Origin: Thiogranum sp963752745
Lineage (GTDB): Bacteria; Pseudomonadota; Gammaproteobacteria; DSM-19610
Assembly (NCBI GenBank): GCA_963752745.1
Contig: CAVWAK010000019.1
Location: forward strand, 1-64,000
DNA length: 64,000 bases
Direction of reading: 5' to 3'
Positions 16,245 through 26,592 of the stretch are shown here, in pieces; within the stretch, counting starts at the first letter, position 1, and the number at the start of each line of letters is the position of its first letter. The notes below the pieces were generated by a model that was not told the origin of the DNA, did not search any database, and saw nothing but the letters and a program-made list of their open reading frames with translations. The position numbers and the translations under genes were made by a program.

Positions 16245-18181
16245 ATGACAAGATCTATTCTTGCCGCAACATGTGCCGGGATGCTGATGATTGCACTGCC
16301 CGCCGCGGCCCAGGATTCGGGCCCTCCGATGCCGGGAACGCTGTCCGCCACCTACACTGGCAAAGCCTATTCGCCTTATGCGAAACGCAGCTTCCCCGAG
16401 CGGCCACTGTGGGGTGATTCACATCTGCACACATCGCTTTCAATGGATGCGGGGCTGTTCGGCAACCGCCTGCCACCTCGCGAGGCATATCGGTTCGCGC
16501 GGGGTGAGGAAGTGGTGTCCTCCACAGGGCAGGCGGTTCGGCTGTCGCGCCCACTGGACTGGCTGGTGGTCGCCGACCATTCTGATGGCATGGGTATGGT
16601 CGGCGATCTTGCTGTCGGCAAGCCGGAACTGTTGGCGTACGAACAGGGCGCTCGCTGGAACAAGGGACTCGCGGAAGGCGGCGATGCAGCAGTTCAGGCG
16701 GCGCTTGATCTGATCACAAACTTCTCGCAGGGAAAAGTGGATCCAGCGTTGCTGGCGCTCTATTCACCGGGATCGAAACTCTACAAGAATCTCTGGGAAA
16801 GGGTCATCGACGAGGCCGAGGCGTTCAACGATCCGGGGCGTTTTACAGCCTTTATCGGCTTTGAGTGGACCTCGCTGATCAAAGGCAACAACATGCATCG
16901 TGTCGTCATCATGCGTGATGGTCCGGTCCGGGCACGGCAGGTAGTACCGTTCACGATGACGGCGCCTCAGGGTAGCCCCGACCCGCGTGATTTGTGGAAG
17001 TATCTGGCAATTACGAGGAAAAGACCGGCGGCGAAGTGCTGGCGATTCCGCACAACGGCAACCTGTCAAACGGCATCATGTTCCCTCTGGACGCGCAGTG
17101 GAACGGCAAGAAGCTCGACAAGACCTATGTCACGCAGCGCGATAAGTGGGAGCCGCTCTACGAAGCGACCCAGATCAAGGGTGACGGCGAAACGCATCCT
17201 TTCCTTTCGCCTGACGACGAGTTTGCTGACTACGAAACCTGGGCAATCGGCAACCTCGACGTCAGCGAGGCAAAGACCAACGACATGCTGGCCGGCGAAT
17301 ATGCGCGCGAGGCGCTGAAGCGCGGGCTAGCGATCGAGACGAAGCTCGGCACCAACCCCTACAAGTTCGGCATCATCGGCGCCACCGACAGCCACACCTC
17401 GCTTGCGACTGCCGAGGAGGACAATTTCTTTGGCAAACATACCGGCTACGAACCGAAACCAGACCGGATGACGCATCCGTTCATGCAAAACGAGAACGGC
17501 AAGATCATGGGCTGGCAGATGGTTGCGTCGGGACTCGCCGCCGTCTGGGCGACCGAAAATACCCGCGAGGCCATCTTCGATGCGATGCAGCGCAAGGAGG
17601 TCTATGGCACGACCGGCCCGCGCATGAGCGTGCGCTTGTTTGGCGGCTGGGATTTTTCCAGGCAGGATATGAATTCCCGCATACCGGCAGTTGTGGGGTA
17701 TGAAAAGGGCGTGCCGATGGGCGGCGACCTGCGAGCCATGCCCAAGGGTGCCAGGGCGCCGGGCTTCATGGTCTTGGCACTACGCGATCCGATCGGCGCC
17801 AATCTCGACCGTATCCAGATCGTCAAGGGCTGGCTCGACAGCAAGGGCAAGACGCACGAGAAGGTTTACGATGTCGCCTGGTCGGACAACCGCGTGCCGG
17901 GCGCCGACGGCAAGCTGCCGCCTGTGGGCAACACCGTCGACGTGGCCAACGCTAACTGGACCAACACAATTGGTGCCGCCGAGTTGATGACGGTCTGGAC
18001 CGATCCTGAGTTCGATGCGACGCAGAAGGCATTCTATTATGCGCGGGTGATTGAGATTCCAACCCCGCGCTGGTCTACTTATGACGCGTTCCGCTATGGC
18101 GTCGACCTGCCCGAGGGCGCGCCGACCTCGACCCAGGAGCGCGCCTACACCTCACCGATCTGGTACACACCCGCATCCTGA
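16245..18181 (+). pseudogene. DUF3604 secreted protein, frameshifted in the middle
   Basis: Together the two frames make a protein of about 645 residues: signal peptide (to about residue 23), then the DUF3604 domain. The first frame has LWGDSHLHTSLSMDAG near residue 57 and VVADHSDGMGMVGD, the PHP-like metal-binding histidines. It is correct up to DPRDLWKYLA (about residue 252). The reading then resumes one frame away with YEEKTGGEVLAIPHNG and GATDSHTS. The break is one missing base near 17008-17012 in GGCAATTACG. It is either an assembly indel or a real lesion. The start has a strong AAAGGAGAG site. Function of the family is unknown. Confidence 0.85.
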
Positions 18182-18433
18182 GAAGACCATCAGCGAAGGT
18201 GAAGCTCATCAGGCTGCTGGGTTCCTGCAGGAAATTGCCCTGTATAAGCTGTACACCGCATTGCCGGAGTACGCTCAGACTCGAGGCATCTTCGACGAAA
18301 CTTGCGATTACCGATATGTCTTTGTCTTTGGGATGAATTCCTGGCGAACTGCCGCGCCTTTTATGAATCCAGACTGAAAAATACGCGGTGGGAAGATCCG
18401 CCCGTCAGCAAGACGGTTGTCGATGACAACTGA
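18182..18433 (+). pseudogene. Frameshifted remnant of an unidentified coding sequence
   Basis: After the DUF3604 stop, one frame gives protein-like sequence (GFLQEIALYKLYTALPEYA, then FDETCDYRYVFVF). A neighbouring frame then continues WDEFLANCRAFYESRLKN and ends at a TGA at 18431-18433. The join is near 18330. No start codon serves it. The parent family is not recognised. The following 274 bp up to the Yip1 gene hold nothing I can name. Confidence 0.35.
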
Positions 18434-18707
18434 GTCTCGAGACCTGTCGCACCTTCCTCGAGACAGGGTCTGAATAAGGTAATCCCGGCTTCAGCATCTA
18501 TACTCTGGTGGAGGCAGCCCGGGAAGGTGGCAGGTAACGCCGAGGCTGTCTGATTTAACCATGCCTGGAAATGCCCAGGTTATTCATATCGCATTCGTGC
18601 CCGGGGATTCGTCTGGTAATCCGGTCCCCTGTTAAAAGTAACATGTGAAGTTATCTGTCAATAAGCAGAAACAAGTCAATTAACGCTATCATTTACAGGG
18701 TGAAAAA

Positions 18708-19748
18708 ATGATCGATCCAAACAAAAGTATTGCCATTATCAAGGGTGGTTTGATTGAGCCGGTCAAAACCTGGGAATCCTACCTCGCCGAAAATCACACC
18801 TGGCAGGAAACAGTCGCGCTTATTACCGGCCCCCTCATTATCGCCTCGGCGATTGCTGCTGCGATTCTGTCGTGGATTTTCTCCAGCCACTATATGTTCA
18901 GTGGAAAACCAGGCATTTCCGGTTTTTTGGTGGGTATCGTGGCGGCTTTTGCCGGGTTTTTTCTTGCAGTTTTTATCTTCAGTTTCTTTGCCGGGGTATT
19001 CAAGGGCAAGAACGATTTCAACAGGGGGGTTGCAGCAGTCTCGCTGGCAACCATTCCCACCTACGTCGGGAGTATCCTGGGCGCTCTGCCATGGATTGGT
19101 GGATTGTTATCGCTGGCGATGTCGATAGTCGGCCTGGTTTTTCTCTATAAGATCATTCCCTCCTACCTGGAAGTGCCGCAAGCGAAACGCGTTGTGCATT
19201 TCGTCGCATCCCTGGTGACGGCTTTCGTTGCGGCGTTACTTATTGGAACCGTTCTGGGCCTGGGGGGGTATTCTTCATCTGATCATTTCAACGAGCGTGG
19301 CGACCAGGGTGGTACTGGAATGTTCGGCAAGCTCGGCTATCAGGCAGAATTGATGGAACAGGCAGGCAAGGATCGCTACCAGCCTCCCGCTGATGGAAAA
19401 ATATCCGACGATCAAATAGCGATGTATCTCACAACAATACGTAAAGTGACTGATTTGCGTGCCGAGCAGCGCAAAGCGCTTGAGCAGTTTGAACAGGAGA
19501 ACAAGGACAAGAAGGATTTTTCTATCGCTGATATCGGAGGCCTGGCATCCGGCATGAATGCGATGATGGGAAGTGTCAATGCCGAGATGGAAGTGGTGAA
19601 AACCGGCGGGGGTAACTGGGCCGAATACAGCTGGATTGGAAATCAACTGCGCATTGCCATGATACAAAAAGATATCGACGATGCAGTCAAGCACAACTAT
19701 GCGTTATACCAGGCACATGAATCGGAGTTGCGGGCTTTCCTGCGCTGA
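18708..19748 (+). CDS. Yip1-domain membrane protein with soluble C-terminal domain
   Basis: A 346-residue protein. Residues 1-40 carry the amphipathic start typical of bacterial Yip1 proteins (LIEPVKTWESYLAE). About 45-190 hold five hydrophobic helices with the Yip1-like AGVFKGKNDFNRGVAAVSLA loop region. After residue 195 a soluble tail of about 150 residues follows, rich in Gln, Lys and Met. The tail is longer than in most Yip1 proteins and may form a periplasmic or cytosolic helical module. Function unknown. A palindromic terminator follows at 19805. Confidence 0.75.
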   Translation: MIDPNKSIAIIKGGLIEPVKTWESYLAENHTWQETVALITGPLIIASAIAAAILSWIFSSHYMFSGKPGISGFLVGIVAAFAGFFLAVFIFSFFAGVFKGKNDFNRGVAAVSLATIPTYVGSILGALPWIGGLLSLAMSIVGLVFLYKIIPSYLEVPQAKRVVHFVASLVTAFVAALLIGTVLGLGGYSSSDHFNERGDQGGTGMFGKLGYQAELMEQAGKDRYQPPADGKISDDQIAMYLTTIRKVTDLRAEQRKALEQFEQENKDKKDFSIADIGGLASGMNAMMGSVNAEMEVVKTGGGNWAEYSWIGNQLRIAMIQKDIDDAVKHNYALYQAHESELRAFLR

Positions 19749-19804
19749 GTACCCTGTTGAAAACGTTCTGGTTAATCACCTGGCCGGCATGAGTGGGAAA
19801 GCAA

Positions 19805-19835
19805 AAGGGCGGCCAATTGGCCGCCCTTCATTTTT
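19805..19835. terminator. Bidirectional-looking terminator, perfect 24-base palindrome
   Basis: AAGGGCGGCC is followed by AATT and its exact complement, then CATTTTT. It forms a 10-12 bp stem ahead of a short T run, 57 bp after the Yip1 stop. Confidence 0.75.
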
Positions 19836-20011
19836 ACGGTACCGTCCTCACCCTTGACGAAATCTTCTTCGATGGAGGCGACCAGAATAGCCATGTCCTG
19901 GTTTTCCGGGTCACTTTCGTCAACCGGAATCGCTTCCCAGTCGAAGTCGATTATGCTCGCTCGCCCAAAGCACCTGCAGTTTCTGCGACCTTCCCGGCTT
20001 ACGCAGGCCAA
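19834..20011 (-). pseudogene. Possible remnant of a small gene
   Basis: The minus strand encodes FDWEAIPVDESDPENQDM and AILVASIEEDFVKGED without a convincing start, then runs into the terminator palindrome. Composition looks protein-like and acidic. It lies directly downstream of the CsgG-family gene. It may be a gene end or chance. Confidence 0.25.
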
Positions 20012-20046
20012 GTACTTTTAACGCAGTCTATACACTCAACTCCGGC

Positions 20047-20832
20047 TCAATGCCGGTAGTATGTTGTTGGTGTTTTGCTGACGATGAAGTCTACTGCTTC
20101 GGTTATACACGCACGCAAGGCTTTTTCATTCGGTGTGTTTTTCCAGCTTTTGAGGCCGCCCGCCAGCGCGGTGGTCGAACTGTTCGACCCCAGTAAACCA
20201 CTCACCAGGCCGCCCATATCCATATTAGACGCCGAACCTTCAACGCTGGTCGCAAGCAGGACGCGCGATGTCTTGGCATCAATGATGCGGATATCAATCG
20301 CCATGTGTGCCTTTTTAACCGAACCCGACACGGCACCGACAACATTACCCAGCAGGCCACCGCCGGCGCCGCCGCGTGCTGACGTGCCTTCCGCGTTGCC
20401 TTCAAATTCGGTGACCGCTCCGCTGACCAGCAATTCGGCACCTTCTATCTGCCCGATGGCTGCCGCGGTATCGCCACGAATGCGTCCCGTGGCGCCAAGG
20501 TCCTGCTCGGCCATGACATCGCCGAGTTGCTGACGCTCCAGTACAATGAAGCGGTTGCTGTTGACCAGCGCTGTCGTCAGCTGGTCGGCCATGCCGTCAC
20601 CGATCTGGTTGTTGTACCAGCCTGAACCATGCGCCTTGTTGGTAAAACGGGAAACCGCGATGCGTGCCTTGGGTCCGTTGTAGGCCTCACCCTGCACTCC
20701 CTGGATACCGGGTGAGTCCGCTCCCGACGTGACTTTGGTTTCGGTTTTGGCCTCAAAAGGATTCCATCCCGCAGAGACTGGCAGCGCCAAACAGACGCTC
20801 GCGAGGAATAGAGTAGAGAGGATTGTTTTCAT
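20047..20832 (-). CDS. CsgG/HfaB-family secreted protein
   Basis: A 261-residue exported protein using the ATG at 20832, chosen because AGGGAGAA lies six bases upstream and a signal peptide starts there (cleavage near PVSA). CsgG-family features are KARIAVSRFTNKAHGSGW, GDGMADQLTTALVNSNRFIVLER near residue 85, and the late strand VDIRIIDAKTSRVLLATS-like segment. CsgG proteins form outer-membrane export pores for curli; the lipobox Cys of CsgG is missing here (SAGWNPF). It may instead be a periplasmic relative of the GNA1162/FlgT-like branch. Divergent from the caspase-like gene. Confidence 0.8.
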   Translation of the reverse strand: MKTILSTLFLASVCLALPVSAGWNPFEAKTETKVTSGADSPGIQGVQGEAYNGPKARIAVSRFTNKAHGSGWYNNQIGDGMADQLTTALVNSNRFIVLERQQLGDVMAEQDLGATGRIRGDTAAAIGQIEGAELLVSGAVTEFEGNAEGTSARGGAGGGLLGNVVGAVSGSVKKAHMAIDIRIIDAKTSRVLLATSVEGSASNMDMGGLVSGLLGSNSSTTALAGGLKSWKNTPNEKALRACITEAVDFIVSKTPTTYYRH

Positions 20833-21064
20833 AGGTATTCTCCCTTGCTGGTTAGTCATTAACCTGTTCAATATGCTGAACTCTGCCGTGAGAGTGTGTC
20901 ACATGCCCCTGCCACTTTAAAGGACATCGTTTCTCTATCGGCTTGCTTTATTGTAGGCATTCGCTAGGCTCTGTGCAGGGCGTTGTTCGTTTAAGGCCAC
21001 AGGATTCGGCCAAATGGGGCGCGGGTGACCGTCTCAACCCGGGAGATTATCGACATGTATCGAT

Positions 21065-22583
21065 ATGGCTGCTTGCGCTATCCTTTCTTGTTACTGTTAT
21101 TTGCTGGCCGCTCCGAAATTGTTGGCGGAACAGATAACTGTCGAAACAACAGAATGTTACGGGCGCGGTGGTTTCAGCAGTTTTGAGGAACGCCGGCTGT
21201 TTAAGATTCAGCAGGGTGAATGCGATCACCCGGACCGGCCAGGTGAAAAACTCTACCAGATCCTGCTGCATTCCGGCTCACCGCTCAGCCGCTACGAAGT
21301 GCTCTGGGTCACGCGTGACGAAGCCGAAGCCGTAATGGCCCAGGCACGTGAGAATCAGGATTACCGGCGCCAATATTATTCGCGACCCGACAACGTCGTT
21401 ATTGTGCAGCCTCCCCGGACCGCAGGCGGCTCCGGCACCAATACCACCGTCGATGACACCAGCCACCCCGACGCCATCGACCCCGATTGGAGCACAGCAG
21501 AAAGGTCAGGATTTACAGATCGAGATTCTCGATCCGCCATTGATGCGCTCGGCAACTCAGGTTCTTTCCGATATCGATGCGACCGAACGACTGATTGTGG
21601 GCCGGGTCAGCGGCTCCGGCAACCTGGTTTCTTTGAGTATCAACGGCACGCCACTGGATACGTCAGACAAGGGCATTTTCAGACATACCGTTCCCATCGA
21701 CGAGCAACGAACCAATGTCGAAATTGTTGCCGTGGATGAAAACGGGCGCCGGGACAAACGCGATTTCTGGCTGGTCATGCCATTCAAGAACACCGGCATC
21801 GCCAGCCAGGCCGATGAACAGGAAACGGTTTCAACTTTTGGTAGCTATCATGCGTTGATCATTGGCATTAACGACTATGCACACTACCGTAACCTGGAGA
21901 CAGCGGTGAACGATGCGCAGGCTATCGAAAGCCTGCTCAAACAACGTTACGGGTTTTCAACACGACTGCTGATCAATCCCACGCGCTATGAAATCATCAG
22001 GACAATCAGCGAACTGAGGAAAAACCTGACTGAAAATGACAACCTGCTCATTTACTATGCCGGTCATGGCGAGTACGACCGTGCCAACCTGCGTGGTCAC
22101 TGGCTACCTGCAGACGCCGAGCCGGATTCACCAGCCAACTGGATTTCAACAGTTGATATTACCGATGCCATAAACCGTATGTCAGCCAAGCACATCATGG
22201 TCGTTGCCGATTCGTGTTACAGCGGCGCCCTGGACCGGGGGATCAGGTCGAACCTTGATCCCGGCATGTCGAACGAAGCCCGTGACCGCTGGTTGCAGAT
22301 AATGGCGGCCAATCGTGTTCGCGTTGTACTGACATCGGGCGGACTGGCACCGGTGCTCGATGGAGGTGGAGGCAACCACTCTGTCTTTGCCAATGCGTTC
22401 ATTGAGGCGCTGGCATCCAATACCGCCGTACTTGACGGGGGCCGACTGTACCAGCAGGTACGTGACGGCGTCAGCCAACGCGCGCAACAACTGGGAATGG
22501 CGCAAGTGCCGGAATATTCAGCACTGAAAGGCAGCAACCACGACGTCGGGAATTTCCTGTTTGTGGCCCAGTCTCGCCAGTAA
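21065..22583 (+). pseudogene. Exported caspase-like (peptidase C14) protein, frameshifted
   Basis: Two overlapping frames make one protein. The first (from 21065) has a signal peptide and a domain ending YYSRPDNVVIVQPPRT. The second continues through a Pro/Thr-rich linker, an Ig-like segment (QIEILDPPLMRS to KRDFWLV) and a caspase domain from YHALIIGINDYAHYR. The catalytic dyad is present: His in LLIYYAGHGEYD and Cys in VVADSCYSGAL. The shift lies between about 21405 and 21500, possibly at CCTCCCCGG. Prokaryotic caspase homologues cut after basic residues or serve in signalling and defence. It is divergent from the CsgG-family gene. Confidence 0.8.
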
Positions 22584-22585
22584 CC

Positions 22586-22786
22586 CGGGTTAGTGCAGTT
22601 GCCGTGTTGATCGCTGCATCAGCGGCCTATTCGACACCGGTATCGACGCCTGTGGTAACGCTGGTAGTTGATCCGGGGCGTTACCGGTTTACGGACTTCA
22701 TCAAGGTAGGCGTACCGCTGCTGTTGCTGACCTACGTGGTAACACTGCTGGTCGCTCCGCTGATATTTCCGTTCCACCCTTCTTGA
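22586..22786 (+). pseudogene. C-terminal remnant of an SLC13/DASS anion transporter
   Basis: The open frame after the caspase stop encodes AVAVLIAASAAYSTPV, then GRYRFTDFIKVGVPLLLL and ends APLIFPFHPS. This is the last helix pair of divalent anion:Na symporters (family phrase GxYxFxDxxKxGxPL). Nothing of the other 400 or so residues is present, and GTG at 22604 would be the only start. It is a 3' gene end left by a deletion. Confidence 0.7.
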
Positions 22787-23383
22787 TCACAATAACTGAA
22801 CAATTAGTTCAGAACTTTGGCATCCTTCGCCGTGATTTAGTGCAATGAATAATTGCGGCTGATATGGCCCGCACCTTTTCAGGTGTTGCTGTGCGCGGCA
22901 TTGAAGGGGAATGATACTGGTGCTGACAGAATGCGGTCGAATTCGCAGGTCCAGGTAAAATAATGGTTGAAGCGGGCCCCCGCTACCAATCAGTAAAAAG
23001 CTCAAGTGATGATCTCACTTGGGCTTTTTGTTTTTCTGAACCCGCTACCCGTGCATGCCTGGCATTGTCTGCGTACCTTCCGATTCAGCACTTCCTGGGG
23101 TGGCCAACTCCTGTCGTTCAAACGGAGCATCACAACCGTAGGAGCGGTCTCCTGACCATGGTCCGCGACTGGTGACAATCGCGCCGCAGGACGGCGCTTG
23201 CACCCGGCTTTAGTACATGCGGTGCCGGAATAGCCAGCACGAGGGCCAAGAGCAAACCCCCACCGATGACTTATGCCTTCCCCAATTATTCCGCCCTCGA
23301 CGGCCAGTATTCCCTGACCAAATAGCCAGATCACTCAAGACTGACCGGTCGCCGGCCGCTAGTGGGGCCTGGGAACATATCCA
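22787..23383. other. 600-bp spacer with an orphan terminator and a REP-like block
   Basis: No gene is supported here. The spacer holds a palindrome AGCGGGCCCCCGCT near 22974, an intrinsic terminator (22995-23036), and GTAGGAGCGGTCTCC near 23126 followed by CGCGCCG about 50 bp on, which resembles the REP-like repeats at 31334 and 32138. Confidence 0.45.
22995..23036 (+). terminator. Intrinsic terminator
   Basis: AAAAAGCTCAAGTGA pairs with TCACTTGGGCTTTTT (one wobble pair) and is followed by TGTTTTT. It is a textbook Rho-independent terminator. No intact gene precedes it within 400 bp on the plus strand; the transporter remnant ends 209 bp upstream. It may terminate an unrecognised small RNA. 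Confidence 0.75.
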
Positions 23384-26300
23384 ATGAATAATTTAAAGAA
23401 GACGGGTTGGTCAGGGAAGCACATATTATCAGTTTTACTGGTATTCACAGTATCGTCCTCGCTCTACGCCTCAGGTGACCTGAACACTCAGGTCTGGACC
23501 ACAAATGGATCGGTCCGGACATCCGTGGTAGACGGTTCCACCTTATATATCGGCGGCACCTTTACCTATGCCGGACCCTATACCGGCAACCTGGCAGCGC
23601 TCGATATGGTAACCGGATCAGTCATCAGTGGATTACCCAAGGTGGGTGGCGTTGTACGTACCCGTGTTTCCGACGGTGCAGGAGGCTGGTATATCGGCGG
23701 TAACTTTACCTCCATTGATGGACAGCCCTATTTCCGCCTGGCCCATATCAACGCTGATAACACGCTCGACACCGGTTTCCAGCCCAACATCAATAATGTG
23801 GTCAGGTCTCTGGCTCTGGACGGCACGACACTCTATGTGGGAGGGCATTTCACTGATATCGATGGCCAGGGCCGCGACAGGTTGGCCGCTTTCGATACTG
23901 CCACGGGAAACCTGACTGCCTGGAATCCAGGCGCTGGCAATCCTGTTATTTCTCTACTGGTGGAGGGTACGACCCTGTATGTCGGTGGTAGCTTCACTTT
24001 TATTGCTGGTCAGGCGCGTAATCGCCTGGCTTCTTTTGACAGTACAAGCGGAAACCTTACAAGCTGGAACCCCAACAGCAACAGTGTTATCTGGACACTG
24101 GTGAGTGATGGCAGCACCCTGTATGCAGGCGGCCAGTTCAGTAGCATAAGTGGTAGCAGTCGTTTCAGGCTGGCTTCATTTGACTCTGCGACAGGTTTGC
24201 TTACACCCTGGAATCCTGTCGTAAACAGTAATGTTTATTCGCTCGCCCTCACAGCAAACCGGCTCTACGCAGGTGGCACGTTTACATTGGTTGATGGCCT
24301 TACCCGCAATCGCATCGCGGCTTTCGACACCACCAGCGGTGGAATGACAAGCTGGGATCCGAACGCAAACGCTACGGTAAATAGTATTGCGACTCAAGGG
24401 ACTACTGTTTTTGCAGGCGGTGGGTTTACTGACATCGGTGGCCAGTCACGAAACAGTTTAGCGGCGCTGGATGCTACGCTGGACAGCAACAATGCGACCA
24501 CCTGGAATCCCGTCGCCAGTGGTTTCGTATATACCCTTGCTACTGACGTTTCAACACTTTACGCGGGTGGTGCATTTAATTCAGTCGGGGGCGTAGAACG
24601 CAATCGTTTGGCGGCTATAGATCTCACTACCGGTATGGTCAGCAGCTGGAATCCCGATGTGACCGCAAGCGGAGGCAATGCCGGCGTCCACGCATTGTTG
24701 CTCGATGGCAACACGCTGTATGTGGGCGGTCAGTTTGCGCAAGTGGGTGGGGTAGCACGCAACCTTATTGCCGCAGTAGACACCGCTACCGGGTTACCGA
24801 CTGCCTGGGACCCGAACGCCAGCAGCACTTCATTTTTCCAGCCGGGTATCAACGCATTTCTGTTGGATGGAACGACACTGTATGCAGGTGGAGCCTTTAA
24901 TGCCATCGGCGGATTCACCCGCAATAACATCGCAGCCATCGACACTACAACCGGTAATGTTACCGCGTGGGATCCGGATATCACCAATGGCACCATCTTT
25001 ATGGATGGTGTGTATGCCATGATTCTTGACGGAACGACGCTCTACGCCGGTGGAAACTTCGACACGGTAGCAGGCATCCCAAGGAATAATATCGTCGCGC
25101 TCGACACATCAACAGGCTTACCCACACCGTGGAACCCGGACATCACTGGATCCAACTCCTATTTCGACGGTGTTCAGTCATTGGAATTTGATGGTGAAAC
25201 GCTCTATGTGGGTGGGAGTTTCGATAGCGCAGGCGGTGCCGCGCGAAACTTTCTCGCCGGCATCGACCTGTCCGGGCTGGCGACAGCGTTCCAGCCTCTT
25301 GTCACTATCCCTAATCCGCTTTTCACAAGTGTACAAACGCTATATCTCGATGGTTCCACTCTGTACCTGGGTGGAAACTTCACGGCGGTGAATGGCGTCA
25401 CTCGAAACAACCTTGCCTCGCTGGATGTCGATGCACAAGCGCTGACTGCCTGGGACCCGAATCCGACTCCGAGTGCAAGTGCCAAAGTACGCACCCTGAA
25501 CAAGCAGCCTGAAACACTGTATGTGGGCAGTGACCCTGGAAATGGTTGGAGACAGTTGTCGGTGTTCGACTTTCTGCCTCCAGGCGCGGACGCCAGCCCC
25601 GGCAGCGGAACCTATTCCAGTACACAGCTTGTCGCGCTTTCCTGTATTGACAACTCCACAAGCGGCTGCACAAAAATACGTTACAGCACGGACGGGAGTA
25701 CACCGAACACCACCTCGGCCGTTTTCACTGCACCTCTCTCTATCAGCTCAAATACAAGGTTGAGTTTCTTTTCCACTGACAACCTCGGCATCGACGGTCC
25801 GTTACAGACCCGGGACTACGTGATAGATAGTGAACCACCGGTAACGACTGCGTCATTGACAGGAGGAATGTACAACGGCAATCAGCTTATTACACTGAGT
25901 TGTGCTGATTCAAACACTGGGTGCAACACCATTTATTACACGGACGATGGCAGTACACCAGGCGTTTCATCGATGCTTTACACCGGGCCAATAGCTGTTA
26001 ATACCAGTCTGACCCTTAAAATTTCAGCCGTGGATATCGCAGGCAATGCCGAACCGGTCAAATCGGAGACGTATCAGATAAACGGCATTCCTGTCGTCGA
26101 TGCCAAGTCCATAACATTCTTTACAGGCCACCAGATGTTTGGCGTACTGTCGGGAAGCGATACGGATAATGAGCCTTTATCTTATTCGATAGTAAGCGAC
26201 CCAGCTCAGGGGGCGGTCAGTATCGTCAACCAAAATACAGGCCTTTATCAATACATCCCGAACCCTGGACACAACGGCGCCGACAGTTTCACGTATAAAG

Positions 26301-26515
26301 CGAATGATGGGAAGACCGATTCCAATATCGTCACTGTCAACATCACTATCGACTCAGTTGCTGTCCCTTCATCCTCCAGTCGCAATTCGGGTGGATGCAG
26401 CCTGTCAAGCTCGGCGGGTTCAGGCCCGGTCTTACCGCTGTTGTTGCTGCTTTGTGTGGTATGGAAAATTCGCGGCTTGCGTGTAGTGCAAGTGCAGGGC
26501 GTACAGGAAGAATAA
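23384..26515 (+). CDS. Large secreted beta-propeller protein with sorting tail
   Basis: A 1043-residue protein. Signal peptide to about residue 30. Residues 35-710 hold about fourteen repeats of roughly 47 residues, with the phrases TLYVGGSFT, RNRLASFDS and WNPN. These match delta-60/DUF5122 beta-propeller repeats. Two chitobiase/beta-hexosaminidase C-terminal-like domains follow (IRYSTDGSTPN near 740; IYYTDDGSTPG near 820). Next is a cadherin-like/tandem-95 domain (GADSFTYKANDGKTDS near 965). The tail SGGCSLSS then has one helix and a basic end WKIRGLR. This tripartite Cys-containing tail resembles JDVT-CTERM-type sorting signals. Probably a surface adhesin or shell protein. Confidence 0.85.
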   Translation: MNNLKKTGWSGKHILSVLLVFTVSSSLYASGDLNTQVWTTNGSVRTSVVDGSTLYIGGTFTYAGPYTGNLAALDMVTGSVISGLPKVGGVVRTRVSDGAGGWYIGGNFTSIDGQPYFRLAHINADNTLDTGFQPNINNVVRSLALDGTTLYVGGHFTDIDGQGRDRLAAFDTATGNLTAWNPGAGNPVISLLVEGTTLYVGGSFTFIAGQARNRLASFDSTSGNLTSWNPNSNSVIWTLVSDGSTLYAGGQFSSISGSSRFRLASFDSATGLLTPWNPVVNSNVYSLALTANRLYAGGTFTLVDGLTRNRIAAFDTTSGGMTSWDPNANATVNSIATQGTTVFAGGGFTDIGGQSRNSLAALDATLDSNNATTWNPVASGFVYTLATDVSTLYAGGAFNSVGGVERNRLAAIDLTTGMVSSWNPDVTASGGNAGVHALLLDGNTLYVGGQFAQVGGVARNLIAAVDTATGLPTAWDPNASSTSFFQPGINAFLLDGTTLYAGGAFNAIGGFTRNNIAAIDTTTGNVTAWDPDITNGTIFMDGVYAMILDGTTLYAGGNFDTVAGIPRNNIVALDTSTGLPTPWNPDITGSNSYFDGVQSLEFDGETLYVGGSFDSAGGAARNFLAGIDLSGLATAFQPLVTIPNPLFTSVQTLYLDGSTLYLGGNFTAVNGVTRNNLASLDVDAQALTAWDPNPTPSASAKVRTLNKQPETLYVGSDPGNGWRQLSVFDFLPPGADASPGSGTYSSTQLVALSCIDNSTSGCTKIRYSTDGSTPNTTSAVFTAPLSISSNTRLSFFSTDNLGIDGPLQTRDYVIDSEPPVTTASLTGGMYNGNQLITLSCADSNTGCNTIYYTDDGSTPGVSSMLYTGPIAVNTSLTLKISAVDIAGNAEPVKSETYQINGIPVVDAKSITFFTGHQMFGVLSGSDTDNEPLSYSIVSDPAQGAVSIVNQNTGLYQYIPNPGHNGADSFTYKANDGKTDSNIVTVNITIDSVAVPSSSSRNSGGCSLSSSAGSGPVLPLLLLLCVVWKIRGLRVVQVQGVQEE

Positions 26516-26592
26516 AAGCCCTTTTCCCCCAAAGTCCGCAGCTTTATATCAGCCGTCCGTCTTGCGGACGTTTGGATCCTGAGTTTTCATGC

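Noticed and set aside
20833..20871. Longer start for the CsgG-family gene
   Set aside because: No ribosome site there; the ATG at 20832 has AGGGAGAA upstream and starts a signal peptide.
22900..22990. Possible tRNA or tmRNA end (GGTCGAATTC, CCGCTACCA)
   Set aside because: No matching acceptor stem or cloverleaf could be built around these motifs.
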